Assembly (NCBI GenBank): GCA_009760855.2
Contig: WPIO01000061.1
Span: 1,069,501 to 1,133,500, forward strand
Direction: 5' to 3'
DNA: 64,000 nucleotides
From: Cristatella mucedo
Lineage: Eukaryota; Bryozoa; Phylactolaemata; Cristatellidae
The notes under the pieces: generated by a model
Told to the model about the DNA's origin: nothing
The model's input: only the letters and a program-made list of their open reading frames with translations
Databases searched by the model: none
Translations under genes and position numbers: made by a program
Shown here: positions 23,703 to 63,713 of the stretch, in pieces
How the letters are laid out: each line of letters opens with the position of its first letter
Numbering within the stretch: position 1 is the first letter of the stretch

Positions 23703-25086
23703 GTAATGTATCTCCGTCTCTACTCTAACTTCACAAAGTCACAAAGACAATGAGGGTGTTACCCAGGAGAGTTTTGTATAGCTTACTCACAGCCTAAGCG
23801 GCTTTCGGTACGCATTCGGTAGCCAACAGACTTCTTCTCACGTAACAAAGAGAAAGTTGGAAGCATAGTAGAGTCAGGAGAGCAATTGAGGTAGTGAGTA
23901 GCATACAAGTAGCAGCTCATGACCGCTGAAAAGGACGAGCCATTCATTGTCGGCAGCAGGAGAGTAGTTGTTGCGTATGAATTGTGGAGGCGAGTTCCAC
24001 AGTCTAGGACCTGCAGAGCTAATGCTTCTGTCGCCAACGGTCTTTAAGCGGAGGAATGGAACAGCTAATTTATTTTTCACACAGGAAATTAGGGCGCGAA
24101 CAGGCTGAAACTGATGCAGCAGTTCAGCTAGGTACGAAGGAGCCAAGCCGTGGCGGGCTTTGTGGGTCAGCGTAAGAACTTTGCTCGGTATCCTTTAATC
24201 AACCGGCATCCATCCTAGCTCTTTTAGCAAAGGAGACACAAACCTCTGCGTCTTGAAGACTAGCCTTGCAGCCATATTCATAGTCTGCTGCAGTGGCCTA
24301 GTTGCTTTCTTTAGTAGCCCAGCCAAAAGAGAATTACAATAATCAAGCCAAGACAGAACTAAGGAGCTAGTTTAATTTTTGCGAGCCACTGCGAACGACA
24401 GCTCCAAACTGGGATAGGGATTGGACGTGGTGGCTCGCTGTAGAAGCAGTCTTCTGAACTAAACTTATAAAATTGAGGCAGCTGTCGAAAACGAAACTTA
24501 AAAGAAATTTCAAGCACGTGGTGATAGTGGCACAACAGCATCACCTATTAGAAGAGCAAAGCCTTTTAATCCAGCCACACGTTTAGGGCGTCCTATGAGC
24601 AGCAGTTCGCTTTTATCGTCATTTAGTTTCAAGAAGTTTTCCGACATCTAGGATGGAATGTCGGCAAGGCAAGCATTCAGTTCTCAGTTGCTGCAGCAGA
24701 TTCCGACGGTTTAAATAACAAATACAGCTGAGTATCATCAGCATAAAAGCGATATCCTATTCCATGGGCCTTAATCGCTTTTCCCCGCGGTTGACTATAA
24801 ATGGAGAACAGCAAGGGACCGTGTACAGACCCTTGAGGGACTCCACAGGTGACCATTCTCTTGTGTGAAACCTGACCCCCACACGACACAGATTGAACAC
24901 GATCATACAAGTACAATTTTAACCACGCCAGTGCTTCGTCTGCCTGTGATCGTTGTTCTCAATCGTTCAAGCAGAACATCGTGATCAATGGTGTCGAAGG
25001 CAGCTGATAGATCTAGCAGAGCTAGGGCAGCGACATTCCCGTCATCATTACCGCGTATTTTGTCATTGTTAACAAAGCTTTCCAAA
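23703..25086 (-). mobile_element. L2-A LINE inserted in duplicated block
   Basis: Minus-strand L2-A from the 3' UTR (AATGTATCTCCGTC at 23706) through the RT C-terminus to the RT palm (TCGVPQGSVHGPLLFSIY, FYADDTQLYLLF at about 24730-24760) and ALLDLSAAFDTIDHDVLLERL-type coding near 25000. The right limit is set by the paralogous empty site. It is 5'-truncated and has stops in the RT C-terminal part. Confidence 0.85.
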
Positions 25087-25636
25087 TTTCTTTAGGACTT
25101 TCTAACAATATGATGACATTTTGGTGGAAATTCGGCGTTCAACTGACATGTCGGATTTCGGCGACGTGCGTGAACTACTTTCTCCGTTTTTTCTTTCTTC
25201 CCTTCACAGCTCGAAATCATGTTTCAACCTTGAAATTCGTGCGCTATTGTAATAACCCATGACATTGCTGTGCTTCTCTTGAGTCAACATACTGGCTAGA
25301 TAATCTTTGATAACCAAGAGTTTGAAAGTCTAAGTAGGTAGCAGAAGGCAAGATATGTGCTACCGCTCTGATTTCTACTTGTATTCTACCGGAGGTCTAT
25401 CAACTCCATACAGACTTTTAAGGCAGGCGTATGCAATTTATATTGCCTTTGCACTATAAAGAAAGATCAGGAATCTATCTAGCGCGACGATTCGGCGCTA
25501 ATGCCCACAATAATTACGGTACATAAATCCCCGTTTTTCGGAGATGCTCGCTTCACACTACCTGAGCTGCAAGTGCTTCGTATCCGCACGCATCTCGCTT
25601 CTCTACGGTTTGCCATAGGCAGGGCTAGCTCATTCA

Positions 25637-25880
25637 ACAGCCTCTTTTGTAAGGCGACAGAAGAGAGCCTTTACGGCTATCACCACCGCTTGCATCGGCG
25701 ATAAAGAATTACCCACCGCAGGATTCGAGCCACGACCTCGGGACCGAGGTCGTGAAAGCAACCACCTTACCTGATGCGCCATCACGGCTCACAAAAAAGT
25801 GGACTGTGACCTGAACGCAGGGGCCGAGGTCGTGAAATACATTAAATGCCTTACCCAGTGTGCCATCACGGTTCGCAAGG
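25637..25880 (-). mobile_element. SINE-2 (tRNA-derived), one full and one partial copy
   Basis: Minus strand of 25637-25797: box A (TGGCGCATCAGGTAAGGTGG), box B (GGCTCGAATCCTG), then a body with AAGGCTCTCTTCTGTCGCC and an AAAAGAGGCTGTTGAATG end. Positions 25798-25880 repeat only the tRNA-like head (TGGCACACTGGGTAAGGC), as if a second copy sits head to tail. Confidence 0.65.
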
Positions 25881-25884
25881 GCTC

Positions 25885-26545
25885 CTTTCAGCTACGTAAA
25901 ATTTCTAAAATTCGAGCACTTAAGAATGGATACTACATCTAAATTGGTCCATATATTTGTGACATATCGTCTCGACTTCTGTAGCTCACTACTTGCTAGT
26001 CAACCGACCTATGCAGTCAGTCGCTAGGTGCAAAACTCTGCAGCTAGGCTTGTCTGCCATGAACTTCGCACGTGCCACATCATACCACTTCTCGCCGACC
26101 TGCACTGTCTCCCAATCAAGCAGCGTATTGAATTCAAGGTTCTGTTACTCACTTTTAGGTACCTTCATTCTCTTGCTCCAACCTATCCGTCCTAACAAAG
26201 TCTCAATCGGACTAGACATCATAAGGTCCCTTCTTCTGACTCAAGTCGTTTAGCAGTACCTCGAGCCAACCTAAAATCATTTAGAGACCGTGCATGTAGG
26301 TCCTGCGCTCTCAAAGCCTGAAACTCACTCCCGACTGAGGTCACGGCGTCCTTGGCTAGATGAAGTTTAAACAGAAATAAAACCCTATCGTTCCTCGAAG
26401 GTTTTTTCTGGATCCGCGTGAATTTTATTCGTGTGCTATTGCATGCTGATGCTGTACACATTCTCACTAAACATATTTATGCACTTCCGTTACAGTTTAT
26501 GTAAAGTACCTAAACAGAGATTTAAATTCTCTGGGGGTGCTGTAC
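25885..26545 (+). mobile_element. L2-B LINE 3' part
   Basis: Plus-strand copy starting in the RT C-terminal region (complete frame lost, SRLDF and FKVLLLTF-type remnants) and ending with TTATGTAAAGTACC, AACAGAGATTTAA and TTCTCTGGGGGTGCTGTAC. Old, with many mismatches. Confidence 0.75.
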
Positions 26546-28842
26546 ACTTATATCGTCATAGTGCTTCTATAAAAGATATAATTATGTTAACATAGCAATG
26601 CAGTGGTACAAACAGAATTAATACCAAGAACTACTAGCCTCACAAACGAGTGGAATCCGTACAGAAACTCAACCTATTTAGCCTCCATCAACTCTATTAC
26701 TCCCCCTTTAGCATCACCTTTTACCTTACCTTAACTTACTCCGTTGCCTCATTTTTTTCAAATAGAAAGGTGCTAGCACTTTATTGCACAGGTCGTGGTT
26801 TCGATTAACAGTTCTAGTGTTGCTGCAGGCAATTCATTTTTTAAAACAGGAGTGATTGCTATTTAAAAGCTGAATAATTTAAGCTCTAATTCAACTCGCC
26901 TTATCCTTTACCTTGCCTTAAACCCACATGAAGCTCAAGGATTTCACGCGTGATTGGTGGCCAGTTAGGAACGTGAAGTGAAGGATTAGCAACGAGAGAG
27001 AGAGCGAGAGAGGGAGAGAGCTAAACTAAAACTAAATGACCGAACCATTTTAATCGTGCTTCTTTCACTTTCATGTAACGTGTAAAGCGCCCGGAAGAAA
27101 GATTCAGTGAGTTCAAAAGTTCAAAAGTTCAGTGAGAGCACTATGAAATTGTATCACTATGATTCTAGTACCTCAGAAGGTGGATGGACGTCTGCAGCCT
27201 TATAATGCTTCAAAGAGCTGCAGCGTGCGGAGGAAACTTCATATAACTCGACTAGCGATTCCTGCATGCATCTTTGTATGTAATGCCACAGATGCCGTTA
27301 GGACTCGTGTTTACAGCGTTAGAGTTTTTCGCTAACCCATGTAAAGCCCAAAAGTAAGCCAGTTGCTTACTTTTGCCCCCCCCCAACCAGAACCTGCTCG
27401 AGGGGGAGCTGGGCGGGACCCGGAGGCATGCATAGAATAGAATGCGAGGGGCAATGCCCAGGGCACACTGCAGGCGTCCAATGCTCCAAGCGAAGCGAAC
27501 GTGAAAATGGCGTCAGAAAAACTCGACGCAGACTCGCGTCGCGCTTCGCTCTATCTAGCGAGCCAACGGTGCAGTGCCCAGCCGCACGGGCGGTCGCTCC
27601 TGCGGCTGCTCGACCTCGGCCTCGGCCGCTGCAGCTCTGGCTGCACTGTTTAACCTGCGACCGCGCGTGTCCTCGCGCTCGCGGCCACCGGCGTGCGGTA
27701 GAATGGTCGTGTGGGTAAAATGGTCGTCGCTCAGCGCTCAGGTATTTCGTCGCGAGCGACTGTGCTAGCCGCGCGTGCCACCGCTGACCACAACATGCGA
27801 CCGCAGAATGAGCTGCAAGAACGCACGCGCGCACGCGCGCACTCACGCACACGCGAAAATGCAGGTGCCCAGCTTGGTTCAACGACTACTTACTTTATGC
27901 GATGCGACGATGGTGAAGCACCTCGGAGGGCGGGGTGCTTCATTGAAAAGTTTGCGACGATATGAAAACGCAGGTCAATTTCTGAGGAGGCGGCTTTAGT
28001 AGACGGCTTTGAAGGCGGCGAGAACGGAGCGCCTGTCCATCCGTCAACTGTCACGGACTGCTCCCCGCTATAAGCATAATGAGACTGGACCGGAAGTGAA
28101 AGTGGAGACTCGAAACGACATTTAAAGAAATTACATTTACGGTACTGATGGTAGTAAAAAGAAAGTAATCTCATCTTTATATTTTTGCCAGGCCTCTGTA
28201 TGTATTCAGCAATGTCGCTTAAAACCAGACTGCTAGCTGCCGCAACGCGCATACGGGAAGTAGCTAATGGAGCTCGCATGAGCTTGCCCGCTAAGACTTC
28301 CCTGTAGTGGCAGTCGAAAAGCAGAGCATTACGTACGGCGCATTGCGGACTTAATTGGGTCTGTTACTCTCCGTACCGCAAACCGGGTCGAAGGGCAAAG
28401 GCCCAGTGACTTTGCACAGCGACTGTAGCTGAAAGATGCGTTGCGAAAGTTTCGAGTCGAGCGGGCCACTCGCCGCAACTAGTTGTGCGAGGAAGTGGGT
28501 CGCGTGAGCCTAATGGTCTCTCAGGCTGCACAGCTTGCCGCGCGGCCGCGTCTTCAGAGCAGTTCACTAGCATGTTGACGTGTCTCAATGAAACGAGACT
28601 GGGCTTACAGGTCCTTACACGCTCTAACCTGTAGGTCAAATTAAGTATCAAAGGATTACCGCGTCATTCTTGTCCAAGATGGCTGGGGGCAGGCTCTTCG
28701 CATGACTTTTTTTCGCTTTTTCGATGGCTTTTCGCAGTTACGCTCGCCACTGTGGCTGGGCGAACGAAACAGACAGCGCCGAACTACCTCCAACCCTCCT
28801 CCGCCTTAGCCCAGGGGTGAGGCGTTCGCTCTTCACTAACTG
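26546..28842. other. No gene recognised; CpG-rich segment and a LINE-type stub
   Basis: Positions 27065-27160 contain a diverged L2-like 3' end (GTGTAAAGCGCCCGGAAG). Positions 27360-27860 are strongly GC- and CpG-rich with a CGCACGCGCGC tract and open frames on both strands (171 codons minus, 96 plus), none recognisable. This could be a promoter-type CpG island, but no exon was identified beside it. Confidence 0.35.
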
Positions 28843-29539
28843 AGAAACTGAATGCTTGCCTTGCCGATATTCGATCCTGGATGTCGGAAAACTTCCTGAA
28901 ATTAAATGACGATAAAACCGAACTGCTGCTCATAGGAAACCCTAAGCGTGTGGCTGGATTAAAAGGCTTTGCTGTTCTAATAGGTGATGCTATTGTGCGA
29001 CCTTCACCACGTGCTCGTAATCTAGGTGTCGTGTTCGACAGCTGCCTCAATTTCAAAAGCTTCATTCAGAAGACTGCCTCTACAGCTAGCCATCACATCC
29101 GATCCCTATCGTAGATTAGAAGCTGTCTCCTACAGTGGCTTGTAAAAAATTTAACTAGCTCTTTAGTTCTGTCTGGGCTTGATTATTGTAATTCCCTTTT
29201 GGCTGGGCTGCCAAAGAAAGCTATTATGCCACTACAGCGGACTATGAATATGGCTGCAAGGCTGGTCTTCAAGTCCCAGCGGTTTGAGCACGTGTCACCT
29301 CTGCTGAAAGAGCTAGGATGGTTGCCGGTTGAGCAAAGGATACAGAGCAAAGTTCTTACGCTGACCCACAAGGCCCGCCACGGCCTGGCTCCTTCGTACC
29401 TAGCTGAACAACTGCATCAGTTTCAGCCTGTTCGCGCCCTCAGGTCCTGTGTGGAGAATAAATTAGCTGTCCCATTCCTCCACTTAAAGACAGTTGGCGA
29501 CAGAAGCTTTAGCTCTGCAGGTCCTAGACTGTGGAACTC
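28843..29539 (+). mobile_element. L2-A LINE, 5' part of a split copy
   Basis: Plus-strand L2-A from KLNACLADIRSWMSENF-type coding through the RT C-terminus to GPRLWNS. It is interrupted after GTGGAACTC at 29539 by an L2-B element. The same L2-A resumes at about 30925. There is one stop at the LS* position near 29110. Confidence 0.9.
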
Positions 29540-30889
29540 TTTCGGCAGCTTTTGACACCATCGATCACAAAGTTCTTCTAGAGCGCCTCTCATCTCGCCT
29601 GGGCATCACTGGCACTGCTCTGCAGTGGTTCAGGTCCTATCTCAGTGGGAGACTCCAGAGTATTGACGTAATTGGACAAAAATCATCTGAAGTACCTCTG
29701 AAATATGGAGTACCTCAGGGCTCCGTGCTAGGTTCGGTTCTTTTCACGGTTTATACTCTCACTGTTGCTGATGTGATTGCCAAGCACAATCTAGGCTTTC
29801 ACTTCTATGCGGATGACACTCAGTTGTACCTTTGCTTTGATCCCTCCCAGCCTTCGAGCACCTCAAATTCTCTCAACTCACTTGCTGCATGCATTGATGA
29901 CATCCGCACATGGATGGCAGCAAATTTTCTAAAACTAAACGATGACAAAACTAACTTACTAGTTATGGGCAAACCAAGTGTGATTCAGAAATTGGAAAGG
30001 CTGACGCTCAAAATTGGCTCTGCCAGCATATCTCCTGTCGAATCAGCTTGAAATCTAGGTGTCATATTCCAAAGCGACCTCTCGTTAGACGACCATATCA
30101 GCTCCACGGTCAAATCTGCCTATTTTCAGCTTCATAACATTGCTAAAATTCGGGCTTGTTTAGATAAGGATACCGCGTCTAAGTTGGTTCATGCATTCGT
30201 GACATCTCGTCTCGACTTCTGCAACTCACTGCTTACTGGCCTCCCAACATGTGCGATCAGGCGATTGCAGCTGGTGCAAAACTCTGCAGCTAGGCTTGTC
30301 TGTCGTGAGCGTCGCAGTTGCCACATTACTCCACTTCTCGCCGACCTGCACTGGTTACCAGTCAAGCAACGGATTGACTTCAAGGTTTTGTCACTCACTT
30401 TTATGTCCCTTCATTCTATGGCTCCAGCCTATCTCTCCGACATTCTTCCCATCAGGCCAAGCATCGTACCACCCGCTTTTCGGAATCCAACAGTCTGGAA
30501 ATACCTCGTACAAACCTCAAATCCTTTGGAGACCGTGCATTTAGTTCATATGCTCCCAAAGCCTGGAACTCCCTCCCGACCTGCGTCAGAACATCCCCTG
30601 ACCTGACCGCATTTAAAAGGAACCTAAAATGCACATATTTAGGACAGCATTTAGTGGGCCCCTGTAATTCGTCCTTCACGTGCTTATGCGTGCTGACACT
30701 GTGCATGCTGCCACTAACCACATTTGCATGCTGACCCTGTGCATGTCACCCATAACCATGCTATCCATGTTATTCATTTTGTTTGTTTTTCAAGCATGAT
30801 TTTACTTACCATTTAATTGCATTTCCCTTTGCAGCAAATGTAAATCGCCTAGAAAGAGATTAAGTTCTCTGAGGGCGCTTTATCAAGTA

Positions 30890-30920
<31 letters not shown>
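29540..30920 (+). mobile_element. L2-B LINE nested in L2-A
   Basis: Best preserved L2-B copy in the window. It starts at the AAFDTIDHKVLLERL segment of the RT and includes GVPQGSVLGSVLFTVY and FYADDTQLYL (palm motifs B and C). It shows one TGA at 30049-30051, then continues in the same frame to LDFCNSLLTGLP, HWLPVKQRIDFKVLSLTF and a frameshift near 30450. The 3' end is canonical (GCAGCAAATGTAAATCGCC, TTCTCTGAGGGCGC), with an (ATT)n tail at 30888-30920. It lacks the endonuclease and the N-terminal RT. Confidence 0.9.
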
Positions 30921-31230
30921 ATTCGCTTCCAAAATTCTTACGCAACGACATCTACTCTCCAACTGCCGACAATGGCACATATTTTTCAGCGGTCCTGAAC
31001 TGCCACTTCTATGCTACTCACTACCTCAACTGCTCTCCTGACTCTGCTATGCTTCCCACTTTCTCTTTGTTGCGTGAGACGAAGTCTGTTGGCTACCGAA
31101 TGCGTACCGAAAGCCGCTTAGGCTGTGACTGGGCTATACAAAACTCTCCTGCGTAACAACCACATGGTCTTTATGACTTTGTGGAGTTACTGACGGAGAT
31201 GCATTACATTACATTACATTACATTACATC
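30921..31230 (+). mobile_element. L2-A LINE, 3' part of split copy with (ATTAC)n tail
   Basis: Resumes with TTCGCTTCCAAAATTCTTACG, the direct continuation of the sequence broken at 29539. It runs through the 3' UTR (AAGCCGCTTAGGCTG, GGAGTTACTGACGGAGATG) and ends in ATTACATTACATTACATTAC. This defines the L2-A 3' terminus and its tail type. Confidence 0.9.
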
Positions 31231-31345
31231 TAGGTCGTGGGTTACAGTCCTAAAGTGGGCGATCCTATATTGCCCACAGCAGGAGGTGGTGAAAGCCGTT
31301 AAGGCTCTTCTGCCACTATGGAAACGAGGCTGCTAATGAGCTAAC
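31231..31345 (+). mobile_element. SINE-2 body fragment
   Basis: Plus-strand match to the SINE-2 body (GTGGGCGATCCTATATTG, AAGGCTCTTCTGCC, GAGGCTGCTAATGAG) directly after the L2-A tail; the tRNA-like head is missing or degraded. Confidence 0.5.
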
Positions 31346-32090
31346 GTTTCCTTTACGTGATTTACGAAGAAGCAATCGGAGATGGTCCTGGAGCGAGTCC
31401 TGGATCAAAGGAACCACGCCGAAATTCGACGAGGTGTCAGCGAAATTAGTTGTCCCACTCCAGGGCAGAAACTAGAGACGCTGGCCAAGTAGCTGGCCTC
31501 GATGAGCAAAATGCATCGAGGTAGCCATTTCGGTTGATCCCAGAAGGCAGCCATTGTGGCAGTCCGCACTGAATTGCATTTAAAGAACGTTTGCAGTGCA
31601 TTCCGATGGAAATATTATCTATCAACTAACCTTCCGGCCAGCCCCGCGCGGTACTTCTATGATACTATATACGACAACAGTGTGTAGCGTAGCAACGTGA
31701 GGATACTAAGTCATCTCTTACAGGGGTTGACTGCGACAACGTGGTCCTCTGATCAGTAAGACAACCGGAATAGTGCTTCGACGATGTTCTCACCAGGCCG
31801 TAGGCCTCGGCGGTGTGACCTTGAGGCTATCTAAAGGCTAACTGAAAGGCGCTCTCCGACGATGCTCCAATCAGCCAGGAGGTGTTGGCGGTGCGTCCTT
31901 CGGGAAATGCGGCTAACTGATGGGGGTTCCGACAATGCCTCAATCAGGCTGCATTATCTATGCAGTGTGCCCTTCCCAAGAATAAGGTGAGCGCACGTTT
32001 TTAGTGATCGTACGCTTACGCATCGCAGCGCCGACGAAAGCAAACATTGCGTGACATTTACATATCCAAAGCATATAGTGTGTGATCTTG
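31346..32090. other. No gene recognised
   Basis: Contains a loosely repeated theme of TCCGACGATG and CAATCAG(G/C) with GGCTAACTGA(A/T) at 31780-31960, suggesting a degenerate tandem duplication of about 70 bp. No coding signal. Confidence 0.35.
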
Positions 32091-32395
32091 GTTATGAAAT
32101 ATGTAAAATCCCATTTCTGTCAGGATTGCAACCGGTAATGAGTTCCAAGCTTGTGAGCATAAGAGATGCTGAGAGCGGTCGTTTCCTTTACTGGGTCTTG
32201 TGATGCGTCTTTTTCGTGATTATGCATGCTGAAATTGAACAGGTTGCTACTACCAATATTATCTGACGTACACAATGTGCATGTTGTCATTATCCTTTAT
32301 TTAGATCACATGTTAAGTGTCCAGAAAGAAATTCGGTTCTCATAGGGTGCTTAAAAAAACCTTATTATTGTTATTAATTATACTAACACTGTTAA
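32090..32395 (+). mobile_element. L2-type LINE 3' end
   Basis: Diverged L2-B-like 3' UTR (TTATGCATGCTG, CACATGTTAAGTGTCC, AGAAAGAAATTCGGTTCTCATAGGG) with an ATT tail. A similar TTCTCATAGGG end occurs near 62300, so this may be a third L2 subfamily. Confidence 0.6.
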
Positions 32396-32663
32396 TTAGC
32401 AGAGGGTCGTCAAGGACAACCACATTACAAACATTTGACGATGATATCATATTGGCATTGCTATTGCTAATGCAGTTATTGATTCCAAAGTATGTTTTGA
32501 TAGAGGGTTCGGTTCAAAGCCCTTCAGTAACATCTAGGGCTGTCTCGATTAAGCAGCTGGAGGTCGTCGGCCTTGACATGGCAGCCGTTGTCAATTGTTC
32601 ACAAAACTATGTATGTACGCAAATTTCCAGCAAAATATCGACTTTGTTAAAAAAAAATTATGT

Positions 32664-32669
32664 TTTATT
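32664..32669 (-). promoter_or_regulatory. Candidate poly(A) signal for YDJC
   Basis: AATAAA on the minus strand, about 270 nt past the stop codon of the last YDJC exon. It is the nearest canonical hexamer noticed; cleavage site not determinable. Confidence 0.4.
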
Positions 32670-32942
32670 TATTAAAGAATGAGTCACCGGATTTAATCTC
32701 ACTTTCAGCCCAACTGTAGGAGACTGGGCAATTTATGTTGAAAAGCTTATGCTGCATTTAGCTTTTACGGATAGATACGAAAGAATCCACTGATCGCCAC
32801 GAGGTCCCTAAATATGCTAAGTTGCCATAAAATATGGTACCAATATTTTATGAAAAGGGGCGGCGATTTCGGGGCTCTACCCGAAAGAAATAAAAAGATC
32901 ACCATGAAGTTTCCGAGAGTGGTCCGAGCTGGCCAACATCAG

Positions 32943-45816
<12,874 letters not shown>

Positions 45817-45900
45817 GGCACGGCCAAAAGTGAGCGATCGGGAGCCTTGGGACGCCCACTTCAACGAAAGCAAAGAATTGGAACAGCTGTGATAAGTCAA

Positions 45901-47868
45901 AGATCACTGACCTGGTTCATATTTTCTAGCTCCACCCTTCGCCACGCCCCTGGTGGTTTCGCCCAAAGCCCAGCGGCACAGAATCCTCAAAAGAAGTCCA
46001 TATTTTTCGTCTTGAAGAACCAGAGCCCAATAAGAGTGGATAGCGTGGTGAAACGAAAGCCTACTCATGTAGGTCGATTGCATGCGGGCTGGTACAGCTC
46101 CTTTCCTCAAAAGCTGGTAGGAGCATCCTCGAGAGGGGCGTGTGCACAGCTGTGGTCCGCTTCTAATGAGGTGTTGACACAGGCCGATAACCCGCTGGTG
46201 AACAGATGGTGGATTCACCATCAGGGTCGGCCAAGGGACAGCCGGAGGCGAGGAGAGGAGACTCGAGTGTGAGTAGGGGGTGAAGGCAGTCGTGCGTCTT
46301 GCAGCTCCGTGCCTTGTGCAATAAACCGTTGGCGTTGTTCATCGGCAGGCTTTCTGATGTGCGAACCAAACTACAGCACAGACACAAGTATTCGCTGGGC
46401 CGATAATATCAACCGAAAAGGAAGCTTATAGCAGGAATTGAAGGAGCCGGGTCCTCGGGACGTACGCCACTTTCGGCGGCATGCGCATGCGCCCGCCACC
46501 GTATGTACACGATGTATGTATGTGTGTGTGCACGATCGCAGAGGTGGCGACAGCCAGCCGACTGATCCCCCAGACAACCGACTTCGCAAAGCGGCCCCCC
46601 CCCCCCGCTGCCGGTGCGTCATCATCCTCCGGCGTCTGCGCTCACCTCTCTCGCATCTGCCTGCGGCCGCTGTGTTGGTCCTGCCCACTCTTCCTTCGTG
46701 TCGTCCCAACAGCAACTTACGGGTTTGAATCGAAAAGCAAGTCACCGGGCCACCTACGCTTGTGTCGGCGGCCCGCCTAACGGTCGAGTTGGGTCAAACG
46801 TGCGAAGTATGAGTCTTATGGGGAAAACTACCAGTGTGTGTCTCTTAGGCTCGAAGCTGCAGGTACATGTCGGTTACATAGTTCTACCGGATAAGCAAGA
46901 CCGTTGAGTGACACTTCTAACGACTGCCAAGGAATGTGCTTGTACCATTGCCGTCAAAACGGCACCGGCACAATCACCGTTATGGTGTTTGATCGCATTC
47001 GATCGCGAATGGTCTGGTTTTGATCGTGATTCGAGCGTGGATAGCCTTCAGCAGCCACAACGCACACGTTCAGGTCAAGAAATTGCATGCGAGTAGTGTT
47101 CGCAGAAAAACACTTTTCTCGGTCAGGGTACTTTATTTGAGTGCACCGGATGAATAAATATGTAGGTGGATGCTATTCGCACATACATACGTGGATATAC
47201 ACTATGAGCACCTCGTTAGGTACCCATGTTTTTGTTTCGCTTCACGTCGTTGGTCTAAAGCTTAATAGCAATGCGTTTGAAGCCCTTCAACAGGATTACA
47301 ACGAAGCACCTCTTAAAAACCTGCATTATAACCGGTGCATCGCTGCGTAGTTTTGTTAGCGTTCGGTACGTATCGATTTGATAGGCAGTGTTTTAGCAGA
47401 GATGACAGTCTCTATAGGTTGAGCTCTCTCGAATGGCACCCCGTTTTCTAATTGCAGGTAGACAGAGAGCACATTGCTCTCGCATTCCTCGAAGTGTTGG
47501 GGGGGGGGCGTGGGAGTCAGATGCCAAGAGGCGAAAAACAGCACAGACTTCGTGACCACTAAATAGTCACCGATGGATATACCTAGGCCCATGCTCAACT
47601 ACGCCGAAGCAGGCGTCGGAAGGTTGTTCTGACTCGGCGGATAGTCGGAGCACTTTCACTAGGGCAATAGACAAAAGCTCTCTGGGGGTCTCTTTCGTCA
47701 GACGATCTAGCCACAGCCTAGCGTGTCGAGCAAGCCACGCCAGCTGCAACCTGACAGCAGCAGGAAGCCCACCATTGCACAGTCCAACTGACGACAGCTC
47801 TGCCGAAGTTCTATAGGCCGACTTCGCACCGAACAGCTACTACCATATCATAGCAGGAAACGACGGAT
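45901..47868. other. Intergenic region between YDJC and the ankyrin-kinase gene
   Basis: It lies upstream of YDJC and should hold its promoter and 5' UTR. Moderately GC-rich with a poly-C run near 46598 and a short (TG)n run near 46510-46530. Several 60-140 codon frames on both strands have no recognisable content. Confidence 0.4.
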
Positions 47869-47874
47869 TTTATT
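47869..47874 (-). promoter_or_regulatory. Candidate poly(A) signal abutting stop codon
   Basis: AATAAA immediately follows the TGA at 47877-47875 on the minus strand, which would give a very short 3' UTR. Confidence 0.4.

Positions 47875-63713
<15,839 letters not shown>

Larger units (their letters stand above)
20620..25240. repeat. Segmental duplication, copy 2 (carries an L2-A insertion)
   Basis: Same order and orientation as 8235-10555. Its extra length comes from the expanded 21-bp array (22026-23112) and a 1.4-kb L2-A insertion (about 23703-25086) between the start codon of the Ser-rich frame and the conserved upstream flank. That flank resumes at about 25088 with TTCTTTAGGACTTTC and the GGTGGAAATTCGGCGT stretch. 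Confidence 0.85.

Noticed and set aside
29494-30051. Novel 185-codon protein
   Set aside because: Chimeric frame created by L2-B inserting into L2-A; the content is reverse transcriptase.
46438-46907. Small plus-strand genes upstream of YDJC
   Set aside because: Overlapping frames in GC-rich DNA without domain, splice or conservation evidence.
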